The notes beneath the pieces are model-generated. The model saw nothing but the letters and a program-made list of their open reading frames with translations, had not been told where the DNA came from and did not search any database. A stretch of 64,000 bases of DNA. Origin: Calendula officinalis. Lineage: Eukaryota; Streptophyta; Magnoliopsida; Asterales; Asteraceae. How positions within the stretch are numbered: the stretch's first letter is position 1; every line of letters starts with the position of its first letter. A program made the translations under genes and the position numbers. Below, piece after piece: positions 11,657-22,710 of the stretch. The stretch is from positions 76,070,909 through 76,134,908 of the forward strand of contig OY970820.1 in NCBI GenBank assembly GCA_963853835.1, written 5' to 3'.

Positions 11657-13463
11657 TGTAACGAACAAAAATTTAGAATCAAATAAATTATGGAAAAATA
11701 TGATAATTAAGGATAATTCGTTTAAAACACGTAGGAATTGGTTTCGTGTCATTTGGACACCGTATGAGAAAGTTATGGGCGAAACCGGGTCGAGGCAAAG
11801 ACCGAAAAGTGCAGCCTTGGCTGCATAAGGAGTTCACGGCGTGAACTTTTGTTCACGATCGTGAACAGCCACCAGAGATTTGGGCATTCAGGCGTGAAGA
11901 AGTTCCCGACCCAGTCCCGATCGCGAAGTATGCGTATTTTTCAGAGTTCACGACGCGAAGTCGAGTGCACGATCGTGAACTCTCTCGACACCAGCATTAA
12001 AGTCGGGATTTCCTCATTTCTTACACACTAAACCCTAGTTTTCTTCTCACAACTTGTGTGTGCGATTTTTGAGTGTAAAGTGGCGATTGGAGCTTAATCT
12101 ACACAAGTTCTTGGAGATTCTTGCTCATATTTGAAGATCAAAGGTAAATCTTCATCCCTCTTGTGCTATAAGTCTTAGATTCAAGTAGGGAAGCTTGAAT
12201 CATGAACCCTAGTTATAGGTTTGTACATAAATGGTTAAATGGAAGTAATATAACTTAGATCTATGGTATTTTAACAAGGAAAATGTAGTCATGTTATGGA
12301 TATACGAAAATGTGGTGATTTATGGAATTAGGGTTTGGTAACTTTGGGGAAAATGGTGCTAGTAGTTGACTAGCCATGGATTATGTAGTTAGTGTTGATG
12401 ATTGATGCAAACCATTGTATTGGTTTTGATAATAGGTTACTGGTTGGAGGATTTGAGGCATTCAGATCTTGGGAAGTGATATTGGTGTTCAAGGAACACG
12501 TCTTTGGATAAGCTTGGCTAAGGTGAGTACATGTGAACTTTAAAACTGAGTACATAGCGGTAAAGAAGTATTTTTCATAATTTGCGATTACTAATGTTTA
12601 AACTAGTTGTTTATTGTTATTATTAAATAGTTGGATTAATTGTGTGAATACTAATTGAGATTAGTATTTGGATAGTTTGTATGATGGCCTTACGGCATTA
12701 TTGATAAGATGTGACATATAGTTACATATAATAGTTATGACGGGTAGACTGAAATATGGCAGGTACGTGATAGATTCGGAGGCATTCTGGATTATTACGG
12801 TATCTTTAAACTGATGGATTGGAGGCATTCCGATCACCCAACAAGATGTTGGATCTTACTGAATTGGAGGCATTCTGATTAGTAAGATAAGATGGGTCAC
12901 CTTTCTTGGACAAGGTGACAAAGGGGGTTCTACTGAACCGGAGGCATTCCGGTTAGTAGGACAAAAATAGGGTCGCGTTGGATTGGAGGCATTCCGAACA
13001 ACTTGACGGGTCGAATAGGCTATGAATGTGATGGGATTACCGAGGAGGTGATCGATGTATATGGTTGTGATAGGGTTACCGCGGAGGTAACTATAGTATA
13101 TAAATATATATTTCTATATATATATATATAGTATGTGAATTTATTTATATAATAATGTCGGGTCTAAAACCCATGTATTTCACGAGACAATTTTGTCTTA
13201 CGTACTATGTTTGTTTGTGATGCTATGTACTCAGGTTCGGGAGCTAAGGATTAGGTGCGTTTCCTAGTGAAGACGCACGGGTTAGAGATAGCAAGGTGGA
13301 TTTACGTTTGGCTTTGGTTATGATATATTTTGTAACACCACTAGTGACTTTTATTATATACCAAAGATTTTTGTAAATCCATATTTTGGGACAATACTTT
13401 AAATGTTTGAAAAACGAAATGATTTTTCGGAAATAATTTGTATTAAAAATTTGAGGTGTTACA
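11657..13463 (+). repeat. Right LTR of the nested gag-only element
   Basis: Starts TGTAACGAAC and ends GGTGTTACA, followed directly by the tttct duplication. It is a near copy of the left LTR, differing by scattered single bases and TA-tract length. It retains the terminal ~90 bp that the left copy lacks. The short ORFs shared by both LTRs (for example 6876-7058 and 11849-12031) are LTR translations and not genes. Confidence 0.88.
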
Positions 13464-13468
13464 TTTCT

Positions 13469-14711
13469 GGCATATGCTTCATTCAAGAAAATCAAAGTCT
13501 ATCAAATGGATGTAAAAAGTGCTTTTCTTTATGGGAAAATTGAAGAAGAAGTGTATGTGTGTCAACCTCCAGGATTTGAAGATCCAGAACATGATGACTA
13601 TGTATACAAACTAGACAAAGCTCTATATGGCCTTCATCAGGCACCAAGAGCTTGGTATGACATATTATCATCATATTTACTGAAGAACAATTTTAAAAGA
13701 GGTGCAATTGACAAAACCTTGTTCACAAGAAAAGTAAAAAATGATATACTATTGGTCCAGATATATGTAGATGATATCATCTTTGGTTCAACAAATGATC
13801 AACTGTGCAAAGAGTTTGAAGAATTAATGCAGATCAAGTTTAAGATGAGCTCAATGGGTCCAATGAACTTCTTTCTTGGACTCCAAATCAATCAAAGATC
13901 AGATGGTATTCTGATTAATCAATTAATATATGTCAGAGACATCTTGGAGAAATTTGCAATGAAAGACTATAAAAGTGCAAGCACACCAATGGAAACTCAC
14001 AAACACCTACATCCTGATGTTGAGGGGGAGGATGTAGATGAACATCTTTACAGATCATTGATAGGCTCTTTAATGTATTTAACTGCATCAAGACCTGACA
14101 TTATGTATAGTGTTTGTGTATGTGCCAGGTATCAAGCAAGACCTAAGGAGCTACACTTGCAGGCTGTTAAAAGAATATTCAGATATTTGAAGGGCAAACC
14201 TTCTCTTGGTCTTTGGTATCCACATGACTCACCATTTGAACTCATAGCCTACACTGATAGTGACTATGGTGGTGAATGTCAAGATAGAAAATCTACTACC
14301 GGTGGATGTCAATTCTTTGGATCAAGATTGGTGTCATGGCAATGCAAGAAAAAAACCAATGTTTCAACATCAACTGCTGAAGCAGAGTATGTAGCTGCAT
14401 CTGCTTGCTGTGCTCAAGTTCTATGGAATTAAAATCAACTCCTAGACTTTGGTATCTCTATTCTTAAAACTCCTATTTTTATTGATAATCAAAGTGCTAT
14501 AAGTATTGTGAATAATCCAGTAAAACATTAAAAAACAAAGCACATTGAAATAAGATCTCATTTTATAAGGGATTGTAATGAAAAGAAATTAATTAAAGTA
14601 GAGAAAATTCATTCTGATAATCAATTAGCCGATCTTTTTACAAAAGCATTTGATGTAGGAAGATTCAGCTTTTTGGTTAGCAGTATTGGAATGATTTTAA
14701 TCAATTAATTT
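13469..14711 (+). pseudogene. Sirevirus pol: RT C-terminal part and RNase H
   Basis: Resumes the RT interrupted at 6683. It shows the MDVKSAFLYG aspartate, the QPPGFEDP loop, ALYGLHQAPRAWY, and the catalytic YVDDIIFGST box. RNase H follows: AYTDSDYGG, the DRKSTTGG box, STAEAEYVA, and DNQSA in the next segment. Two in-frame stops break the RNase H, at about 14430-14432 (after VLWN) and about 14529-14531 (after NPVKH). Downstream homology (KTKHIEIRSHF, ADLFTKAF) continues in the same frame to a stop at about 14709. Together with 6370-6683 this makes a complete copia RT/RNase H apart from the lesions. Confidence 0.88.
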
Positions 14712-15228
14712 CAATCTTAAAAACAATATGTAAAGTTTGTGTACAATATTTATATTTATAAGTATGTTTTACTACTGGTTATTCATTACTACTGATCATG
14801 AGTTACTCTAACAACTTAGTACTGATAGGGTTTTTCTTAGAATTAGGTTAAGTATAGAAACAACAGTTACTACTGACATTTCTATTACTGACACTTAGTT
14901 ACTACTGATCGACCGTTATCTGTAAAATACACCATTTTACCATACTGACCCCCATGAAAATAGCCGTGGGTTATGATTCGAAGGGTATTTCGGTCCTTTT
15001 GCATGTTAATTCGAAAAATATAAATAACTGAATGTGATTAGTTTAGCATAATTCTCACCTCGATTCGATAAACCCTACGATAAACCCTAATCTCTGCAAA
15101 TCTCGATCAAAACCCTGCATCAGTAGCAAAGAAATTCATTCCGCAAATCACTCGCACCATAAAAAACGATCAAAGCCTCTCTGAAATCAAAAATTTCAAC
15201 ATCAATTTCAAAGATCAAAATCAAACAA
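14712..15228 (+). other. Sirevirus spacer between pol and the 3' ORF
   Basis: Non-coding. Between about 14770 and 14910 the motif TACTGA(T/C) recurs as in the LTRs. The last 150 bases are rich in atca/aaat and look like a leader for the following ORF. Confidence 0.6.
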
Positions 15229-18200
15229 ATGGCTACTCTAAAATCTTTAGAAGTAAAAAACCGATCTCAAATACACAGAATTCCACAATATGTGTGCCTT
15301 TCTAAGGAATCCAGATGGAACAAAGGACTTTCGACCAATCGTTATGTTCTTGAAGAACTCATACATCAAGTTTGCTTTAACTGTCAATCCTAAAGCTTAT
15401 CAACAGCACCTTGTTGACTTCTGGGAAAATGCTGAAAGGATTGAAGACACCAATATGACAAAAATCAAATCCATAGTAGATGGACAACCTATCATCATCA
15501 CAGAACAGTCAATCAGACACCATCTTCAATTGAATGATGAATCATGTATGTTTTCACTCCCTAAGGAGGATCTTGTTGTAACTTTACAAAAAATGGGGTA
15601 TGAGGGAAGACTGGACATTGTCACATTTCAAAAGGGTTTTCTTTCACCCCAATGGAAATTTCTTGTTCATACTATTCAACACCGTATCTCTCTTAAAAAG
15701 TGTACATGGAATGAGTTCAACAAATCAATAGCATCTGCTATTGTTTGTTTGTGCACAGGCCAAGTATTCAATGTTTCAAACATGATTTTTGAAGGAATGC
15801 TTGCAAATTTGTCATCTTCAAAATTTATAATGTACCCAAGATTCCTTACACATATTTTTAACTGTGAAATTCAAAATCTTTCAACTCCAAAGAATATTTT
15901 TCTCACACCTGAATTAAACAAAAAGGTGTACTCAAACATGAGAAAAAAATTTAAATTTTCTAGAAAAGAGACTCCACTATTCTCAAACATGATCTATGAT
16001 CAACCACCACTTGGAGAAGGTTCAAGTCACCCCATTGAACCTCAACCAACTCCACCACTAAATACAGCCCAAACACAATCCACTCAGTCCACTCAATTAC
16101 CTGTACCAACAGATGTCCTGAATGTGTCCCAGATACATGAAATTAATCCACAGAGTGCTACTCTTCACCTGAGGAAGACCAACCAATAGCCAAACCAATT
16201 TCTAAAATCTATAAAAGGAAGAAAACTTCATTAAAGGACACCAGGGGACAAATTGAGTCAGACCCCAGACTCCAAGAGTTGTCCTCCAACGAGGAGATGG
16301 GGCATGAGGAAAGGGATCTCACTACTGATGCCCCAAAGGCGGGTGCACAGGCTAGTGAGAACATCATTAGGACCCAGACCTCGGCAACTCTAAGTGATGA
16401 CTCATCCTTTGAGGCAGCACTAAGAGGACCCCGGTGCCAAGAAACCACAAGGGGAGATACTACTGCTTCTTCTAGGAAGAAGAGAGTGTCTAAACAACCC
16501 ATTTCATCACCAAGAAGTGATAAGGGTAGAATGCAACAAATTGAATTAACGGACAGGATGGAAAACCTTAAAGCCAATGTACCTAATGAGCCCAATGGTC
16601 CACCCAAAGGGGCTGAGGGCAGTATTAAACCAACAAAATTGACGGATAGGAAGGAAAACCTTAAAACCACTGTACAACATTGCCTGGAACTTTTGAACAA
16701 TCAAGGAAAAACCATGAGCTATATGAAGCATTACATCAATACTCTGAACAGAAGATAGAAGAGGTTCAAGTACAAGCTTCAAAGGCAATATAATCTCATC
16801 AGAAAATTACAAAGAAAGATTGCAGATAGTGAGGCTCAACAAGTTGAGATCACTAAGGGGGAGAAGTATCAAATTCAAGGAATGATTGATCATTCAATTG
16901 CAGCAGCAGCCTCACTTCTAAATTTAAAAGAAGCTCATGGTGAAACATGTCAAAGTTATGGTGAAGACCTGTACAGAGGAGTAAAAAGCATGGAGGAAGA
17001 TGTATTTGTGTCTGCAAATCAATCTCCAACTCCAGAACTTAAACCACTTATCATACCTGATATTGATGATAATGTGGATTGGGATGATTTTGATGAATGT
17101 GCACTTCCTCCTCACCCCAAGATACTTCTGATGAATAAAATCAATACATTTTCTCCATCAATAGTTATTCCAAAAGTTAAGGATATGAACTACATTCCAC
17201 CTCCAAAGTGTGTTGGTAAAGGAAAAGAGAAATTTGATGATGACTACCCACACAGAGCTTTAGGTCACTATATGGTAAATAAGATATACTGTGTTAGACC
17301 TGCAAAGCAAGATAAATGGAAGGTGAACAGAATGAGGTATCTGAGGAAAGTTGCAAAGACTCAAGCTCTTGAAGATAAGAGAAAAGCTAAAGAAGAAAGA
17401 CTCAAAAATGCAGCAATTCAAGAGGTTGAAGAATTCCTGGTAGAAGATCAACAGGCAGAGTTCAATAAACAAAGAAAAATAGAAGAAGAACATCTGAACT
17501 GCCTTGAAGATCTTGTGGCTGAATGTAAAAGAGAAAAACTGATCTACCAGATGAAATATTCGAACAGAAGACCAAAATGATTGATTTCTTAAAATCAAAA
17601 GGTCATAGTGCTAAGTCTTTTGGCAGAATGAAAATGATAACAATTGCTGAAAAATACTGTACTGCCAAGAAGAGGGAATTAGCAGAATCTGAAGTAGAAG
17701 AAGAAAAATAAAAGGTATTAGTTGAGATTGATCCCACAATCATACTCTCCAGAACACCAATCTCTGGTGAATCATCAAAACCTCCTTCCAAAAAGAGAAA
17801 AGCTCTTCAAATAGAACAAGAGGCTAGGAAGAAATCAAAAGAAACAGAACAAGAAATACAAGTACTTGATCTTCCTGTTGCTCATCTTCAAGATAATCCA
17901 ATTATCAATTGGAGAGTTGTTAATGATGTCATAGAAGTCATAAGAGATGACAAAACAACTCAAAGATTTAATGCTTGGAAACCAATGGTGATGTCATGTT
18001 CAAGAAGTGACATAATTAAAGTTTTACTAATTGGTAAACCAAGAATGGCAAAGAAGTCATGGAAAAACTCAGGAGCTGGATACTTAACTCAAATGATTGA
18101 TGCTGCTTTCTATCCTGATAACTATCCTGAAAACTTCACTAGCACAGAGAATGTATATGCTTGGAATGTGCTACCAACTGTTAATATGTACTTCTTTGAA

Positions 18201-18473
18201 AGAACCAGTAAGAAGTGTGAGCTGTACTTATATGAAAAGGAATATCCCCACTCAGAAGAAACAATGTACAAGATCACCACATGTTCATTCATGCGACCAC
18301 ATGATATTGCTATGTTTCAAGAAAAATATAATTACTTTGTGAAAAGAAACAGCAAATACATAATTGCACAAAGAAAGAAACAAAATCAGAATACATTAGA
18401 AGGTGATCAAAGAAGAGCTGCTTTATTAGAAGAGAAAAGGAAGAAAGAAGAAGAAGAGAAGAAACTTGGTTAA
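15229..18473 (+). pseudogene. Sirevirus 3' extra ORF (unknown function), broken
   Basis: Probable start ATG 15229 (MATLKSLEV). A one-base shift before about 15290 moves to the frame MCAFLRNPDGTKDF, which then runs to a stop at 16189. The next frame, 16279-17580, has a single internal stop at 16756, and after another shift the protein continues to a stop at 18473. The N-terminal third (FLKNSYIKFALTVNP, HLVDFWENAE, QWKFLVHTIQHR, SASAIVCL-like region, YPRFLTHIF) resembles a protein found next to the 3' LTR of Sirevirus-like copia elements in Asteraceae. The middle is hydrophilic and repetitive (LTDRMENLK and LTDRKENLK). The C-terminal part is coiled-coil-like and ends in a Lys/Glu tail. I see no signal peptide or membrane segment, so calling it env is not supported. 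Its role is unknown. Confidence 0.75.
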
Positions 18474-18490
18474 TTAAAAGTGAATTAACA

Positions 18491-18505
18491 AGTTTAGGGG
18501 GAGAT
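18491..18505 (+). other. Sirevirus polypurine tract
   Basis: agtttagggggagat lies immediately before the 3' LTR (TGTTGGG). It primes plus-strand DNA synthesis, and this form is standard for plant copia elements. Confidence 0.88.
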
Positions 18506-18993
18506 TGTTGGGTTATAAACATTCTAGTACTGATGCTGCAGTTAGTACTGATCTACATTAATGGAAGATAGTACTGATGGGGCAGAAAAGTAATATACTA
18601 CTGATGCTACTGATGAAGGAGTTATTACTGATGATCAAGTTTACTACTGATGATCATATATGGTGCAGATCGTGTCCGAGATTCTAGTAGAGTTAGTTAT
18701 AGAATGTTTTTGTAATTCGATTGTAATCGTTTCCTAGAATAACTAGGTTAATAGTTTAGGCTTCAAGGACTATTATAAATAGTTCCTTACGAATTGTAAA
18801 CGTAAGTGTGTATTGATTCATTGATTAATATACATTGAAGCTTTTTGTGATAAACTGTGTTCTTATTATTGTTCTTATTCGATTACAGTTTACATTGTTC
18901 TTAATCAAATAACAAGAGTGTTAATCCGCTGTAACTTCTCTTTGTTAGTAGATCTGTGATTCAATAACTTGTTCGAGTTATTCGATCCTGACA
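18506..18993 (+). repeat. Sirevirus 3' LTR
   Basis: Starts TGTTGGGTTA and ends CCTGACA, followed by the target duplication ctcta. It differs from the 5' LTR by scattered substitutions and a short deletion near 18705. A TATA-like box is at about 18774-18780. Confidence 0.9.
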
Positions 18994-18998
18994 CTCTA

Positions 18999-20313
18999 TT
19001 ATTACAATAATAAACTAATTTTTGTAAATAATGATATAGACTCTGTTTGAGTATATATTGTAAGACTACTAGCCCGTTTCTAGAGATGCTATATTAGTTC
19101 ATCTTCACATTTCGGACCCATTAAGATTAAGTATAACCTAAATTGAGAGGTATAACCGATTTAAAGACACACTACCAAAGCTCGATCTAACCCTAAAACT
19201 CAATGAAGTTCGATCAAACCTTTTCTTCAAGCTCAAGATCTTGACTTAACCTAACTCAATTATATGCAATTATACTTTCTTTTTTTTATAGTAAAGGTTA
19301 TATATTGGGTTGATACATCCAAAAGCTCACCTAGGGATGTGCATTTTAACCGAAAATCCAAACTGCAATTGGTTGGACCCAGTTTTGGGCCGGTTCTCGA
19401 TTCTCATTTTTTTTTTCTTTTTCGGTTCTCAATTTATTTCAGTTCCGAACACATCCGTAATCGCATCAACATATGCTAACTCATTTTCGGGCACTTTAAT
19501 GTACTATTCCATTACTTTTCACCCATGTATAGTCGTTTGAAAGAAAATGACTTCTCACTGTTTTGATAATCATATATTTCTCTTATCTTGACTTTAAACT
19601 TTCTTTTAACCCCGTCTCTATCAAAACATGGGGCCGAAGCAACCATTTAGAGGTACATTTTAACAAAAATATAAACATCACGGCCACACTAAATCGAGTG
19701 TTGCACTGACATAGACAAAGAAACAAAACAGAGCAGTAAACATCAATCTTACAATCATATTAGAAAAAGTTGATGTTGATGAATTTTGTTCTTTAATTTA
19801 AATTAAATAAAATTAAAGAAAAATATAAAAATATACAATATTTTGTTTGTTTACCCTACCATATATGTACAACCAAACGGATGTACTATTTATCATAGAT
19901 AATGTACAAATTTTCATTCAATGCTGAAGACGACCTTCATTGGTCGCCCGAGCAACCAAACCCTTGCCAAATCATCGTAAGGAGTCGTCCGACAAATATT
20001 ATGTAAGGGGTATTTTGGTTGTGACCTTTGTCAGACTCTCCACGTTCCTTTACGCGTATTCTAATATGCTGATGTATGTAGCATCAAAGACTGTAAATAA
20101 ATTTTTAAAACGCATGTAGATTTTCTGTAAACAAAAAGAGTAATTAATAAGATATACACTAAAGTGGATGACATCATGTCCCATTAATCTAGGATCTTGT
20201 GTGACACTCATTGTTGGATTATGTGAGGTGATGTAATCCTCTTTCATAGCACTAACCTTGTTTGCTTTATCAGCGTCTTCGTCTATATAAAGCGTAACAT
20301 CTGTATCTGTATA
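18999..20313. other. Spacer, no gene seen
   Basis: AT-rich, with stops in all frames. The only structure I see is a short hAT-like remnant at 19332-19459. Confidence 0.6.
19332..19459. mobile_element. Possible hAT-like remnant
   Basis: Begins TAGGGATGTGCATTTTAACC and ends GAACACATCCGTA, an imperfect inverted pair, with accgaa/cggttc units inside as in the other two hAT elements here. No convincing 8-bp target duplication is visible, so it may be decayed or internally deleted. Confidence 0.4.
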
Positions 20314-20315
20314 TA

Positions 20316-20627
20316 CTTTCTCCGTATCAAAATAAGTGACACAAATTGGCTTACACGTTTTTTGAGGTAAAAGATTAAAGTAGAGGTTAAAATAGATTAA
20401 AATACATAATTAGTAGATAATGGGTACCACTTTTCTTGAATAAAGTGATATTAATGAGTTTTAAAAGTAAAAGTAAGGGTGTAAGGTTAATTCAACTTTA
20501 TTAAAGTGGATAGTTAGTGGGTATGGGTCCCACTATTTTTACCAGATAAGGAAAGTTTTCAAAGTGTGTCACTTATTTTGATACACCCCATAATGGAAAG
20601 TGTGTCACTTATTTTGATACGGAGGAG
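20316..20627. mobile_element. Stowaway-type MITE, copy 1
   Basis: 312 bp with long inverted ends (left ctttctccgtatcaaaataa, right gatacggaggag) and a TA duplication on each side (20314-20315, 20628-20629). The terminal form CTCC-TCCGT-TCAAAATAAGTG is typical of plant Stowaway (Tc1/mariner) MITEs. Three relatives occur in the window, at 24587, 25817 and 47492. Confidence 0.85.
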
Positions 20628-20629
20628 TA

Positions 20630-21077
20630 TAATCTTCTCAAGTTTCTTTGTTTTGAAAGACGGATATGACTCGTTTATTTTCTTTTCCATCTTTTTAAAT
20701 CAACTAATTAATTATTTTCATTAATCAAATAAAAAACAAATTAATTACAATAAAAAATAAATATACGATTTTTTTTTATAAAAAAATATGAAAATTAATT
20801 GTTACGATATTTTCTTTGGATTTCTTCATTTTGTATGTTGATCAAGCCGACATCCTCTTTCAATAACCCCGCGCTGCTAGTGGCGTACTTGCATGTCGGA
20901 TTTCTTCATTTAGTGCATGGCATACTTGCTTCAAAAATGAATACAATAAACGGTGGCCCTTTTTTTGTCAAATCTTTACTACTTATAAAGCTTTTAGGAT
21001 CTTTCTCTAAATAGCATTTTGAAAATTCAGCCAATTTCTTTCTATTTTTGGAGAGATTTAGTTTTATCAAAAAAATA
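20630..21077. other. Spacer, nothing recognised
   Basis: AT-rich. A 71-codon ORF (20799-21014) has no recognisable motif and I do not call it a gene. Confidence 0.5.
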
Positions 21078-21150
21078 TATCACAGGGATTCGAACACCGG
21101 ACCTTCGGGTCATTAGAGTAAACGACTAACCAACTGAGCTACCCATTTGG
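21078..21150 (-). mobile_element. tRNA-derived sequence, probable SINE head
   Basis: The minus strand reads GGGTAGCTCAGTTGGTTAG (A-box-like) and, 30 bases on, GGTGTTCGAATCC (B-box-like), followed by a T-rich tail. Both internal RNA polymerase III promoter boxes are recognisable. The flanks do not form a 7-bp acceptor stem, so this is more likely a SINE or tRNA pseudogene than a working tRNA. Confidence 0.5.
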
Positions 21151-21246
21151 ATGTTAATTACTTCCCTTCGTATAACTATATAATATATACATGCTTTTTG
21201 AGTCAAAACTAAATTCTTTGCGTAATCATTTCCCAAATACGGTTCC

Positions 21247-21355
21247 GAGACAGCCTCCTCGATTCCTTCAACCCACTTCCGCCGGTTACTCGATTCCTTC
21301 AACCCATTTCGCCAGACAACCTCTTCGATTCCTTCAACCCACTTCCGCCGACTTT
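21247..21355 (+). repeat. Short tandem repeat, CTCGATTCCTTCAACCCA units
   Basis: Three units of roughly 35-45 bp share ctcgattccttcaaccca(c/t)tt followed by ccgccg or cgccag. In one frame they give repeated RFLQPTSA peptides. It could be a decayed 5' exon of the gene fragment downstream; I cannot tell. Confidence 0.5.
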
Positions 21356-21599
21356 ACGTTTCATAACCTCCTTTCTCCTTTCGACTCTCATCTCTTCTCC
21401 CCATCACATCTCCCTCCTCCACCATCTCTTCCATAAACATCCAAAACCACAACATTCTCCCCTGTCTTCTCAGGTGACCTGGTAATTATATAAAGCTTTA
21501 TTATTTGATTAAAATTCTGTTTGTTGTGTAGGTAGGAAAGAAATCGTTGCAAACTTGTGTCTTCATTCCCCGTTGATATGAGAAATATGTTCTTCTTTT

Positions 21600-22340
21600 C
21601 AGGGTTTTAACTTTACTCATCCAAACAACTCAGCAAATAAAAGTAATAAGTGGTACAAGAAGCTTCGATTTGAGCTCCCCATCGAAACTGGATCATCCAT
21701 TGTTCAAGGTATACTAATTAATTTTGTGCAAATCATGTGTAATTTTGAACGGAATATTGATTTATTTAGTCAACTATGTTGATAAGTGTTTATGTATAGG
21801 ATTTGCTGGTTATGTTGATGCAATACCTCACAAAGATTTTGGAACCGAACCATCAACTACAACACCAAATATATTTAATAGGTTACTAGAGAAAGGATGA
21901 TTTTTGTACATATTATGTTTGTAACTCATAAACTTTTTACAAATGAAAGAATATTAATGTTTATGTGATTATACTAAGATTTTTAGATGATTTCAGGTGA
22001 GTTGTTGATGTTATTAAATGTGTAATGGATGAAAAAGTATTATCATCTTCATACAGTCAATTACCATCTTCTGTTATAATGGTGGCTGGAGCTGTAAAGT
22101 TGTGAGCAGAAATGATCTATATGAGATTTGAGAACTTGATGTATTTTGTTTAATGTTACTATAAATTTTGTTATTATGTTTAATTTACTAATTCTGAATT
22201 ATAACTTGCGTTACTTTGTAGATGAGACTACACTGCATGTAAAATATGGATTTGATCTGAATGGTTCTCTCGATCGTTTAATTTACAAGATGAATAATAT
22301 GGGGAATGGGGCAATGGAGATGACAGCCTATATTCTCACT
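21600..22340 (+). pseudogene. Exon-like fragments of an unrecognised gene
   Basis: Several short protein-like stretches are separated by intron-like gaps. A segment ending SSIVQ stops at a GT donor near 21709, and after an AG acceptor near 21800 the next one reads GFAGYVDAIPHKDFG and continues to about 21888. A further block near 22005-22105 reads DVIKCVMDEKVLSSSYSQL and ends in a stop. Another near 22222-22330 reads KYGFDLNGSLDRLIYKM. The first two join in phase. The third has a stop at its start if spliced at the obvious acceptor. I do not recognise the family. The lack of continuous frames and the neighbouring cyclin fragment suggest captured or decayed host exons. Confidence 0.4.
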
Positions 22341-22397
22341 TAATTGATATGTTCCATTTTAAGTTTATCTGAATTTGATTTTTGATTTTGAATTCAG

Positions 22398-22640
22398 ATG
22401 GAGGTAAAGAGAAGACCATTGATCGATTACATTGAAAAACTACAAAAAGACATAAGTGTGAATATGAGAAATGTATTAGTTGATTGGTTAGTTTATCATT
22501 TATGTTTGCATAAGAATACAAACTTCTTCTATACATTCTATATTGCACAGTTTCATATGTTGATCGATTTTTATCATTAAACATTCTTTGTAAACAAAGA
22601 CTTCAACTTCTTGGTGTTTCCTCAATGCTCATTGCATTGT
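22398..22640 (+). pseudogene. A-type cyclin gene fragment
   Basis: The first part (22398 to about 22490) encodes a segment with RRPLIDYIEKLQKDIS and NMRNVLVDWLV, the start of the cyclin box as in plant A-type (CYCA3-like) cyclins. About 60 bases later, after an AG at 22549-22550, a second part in another phase (22551-22639) encodes SYVDRFLSLNIL then QRLQLLGVSSMLIA, the next cyclin-box helices, and stops at a TAA where a donor would be. Roughly 17 residues that normally join the two are missing, and the rest of the gene is absent. Cyclins A activate CDKs in S/G2; this fragment cannot. The exon-intron style suggests capture of genomic DNA rather than a processed copy. Confidence 0.72.
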
Positions 22641-22710
22641 AAGTATTCAAATCAGTTTGATTTCCATTATGTGGTTTGTGTATATATTAATTGTTATCTA
22701 ATTGTGTTTA

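Larger units (their letters stand above)
6684..13463 (+). mobile_element. Nested gag-only (TR-GAG-like) gypsy-type LTR element
   Basis: Inserted in the Sirevirus RT and flanked by the perfect 5-bp duplication tttct (6679-6683 and 13464-13468). The two terminal repeats are nearly identical and long (about 1.76 and 1.81 kb), so the insertion is young. Both start TGTAACGA and the right one ends TTACA. The only coding region is a gag with three zinc knuckles (8501-9550). The 2.1 kb between gag and the right LTR has no protease, integrase or RT motifs. A long-LTR, gag-only layout matches the class described in plants as TR-GAG, which needs pol from a relative. Confidence 0.87.
1429..18993 (+). mobile_element. 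Full-length Ty1/copia Sirevirus-type retrotransposon with a nested element
   Basis: The element is bounded by two direct LTRs (1429-1921 and 18506-18993) and a perfect 5-bp target duplication ctcta (1424-1428 and 18994-18998). It has a tRNA-iMet-type primer-binding site, a polypurine tract, gag, pol in copia order (protease, integrase, RT, RNase H) and a long extra ORF before the 3' LTR. It spans 17.6 kb, of which 6684-13463 plus one 5-bp duplication is a later insertion, leaving about 10.8 kb native. The DSGC protease, the gag rich in zinc knuckle and coiled coil, and the 3' ORF point to the Sirevirus (SIRE/Maximus) lineage. Several stops and frameshifts show it is no longer autonomous. Confidence 0.9.

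Noticed and set aside
16209..16788. Antisense ORFs opposite the Sirevirus 3' ORF
   Set aside because: Shadow frames with no motif; the plus strand carries the homologous protein.
15229..18473. Calling the Sirevirus 3' ORF an envelope protein
   Set aside because: No signal peptide, membrane helix or fusion-type hydrophobic stretch visible.
21078..21150. Functional tRNA gene on minus
   Set aside because: A and B boxes are present but no acceptor stem pairs; more likely a SINE head or tRNA pseudogene.
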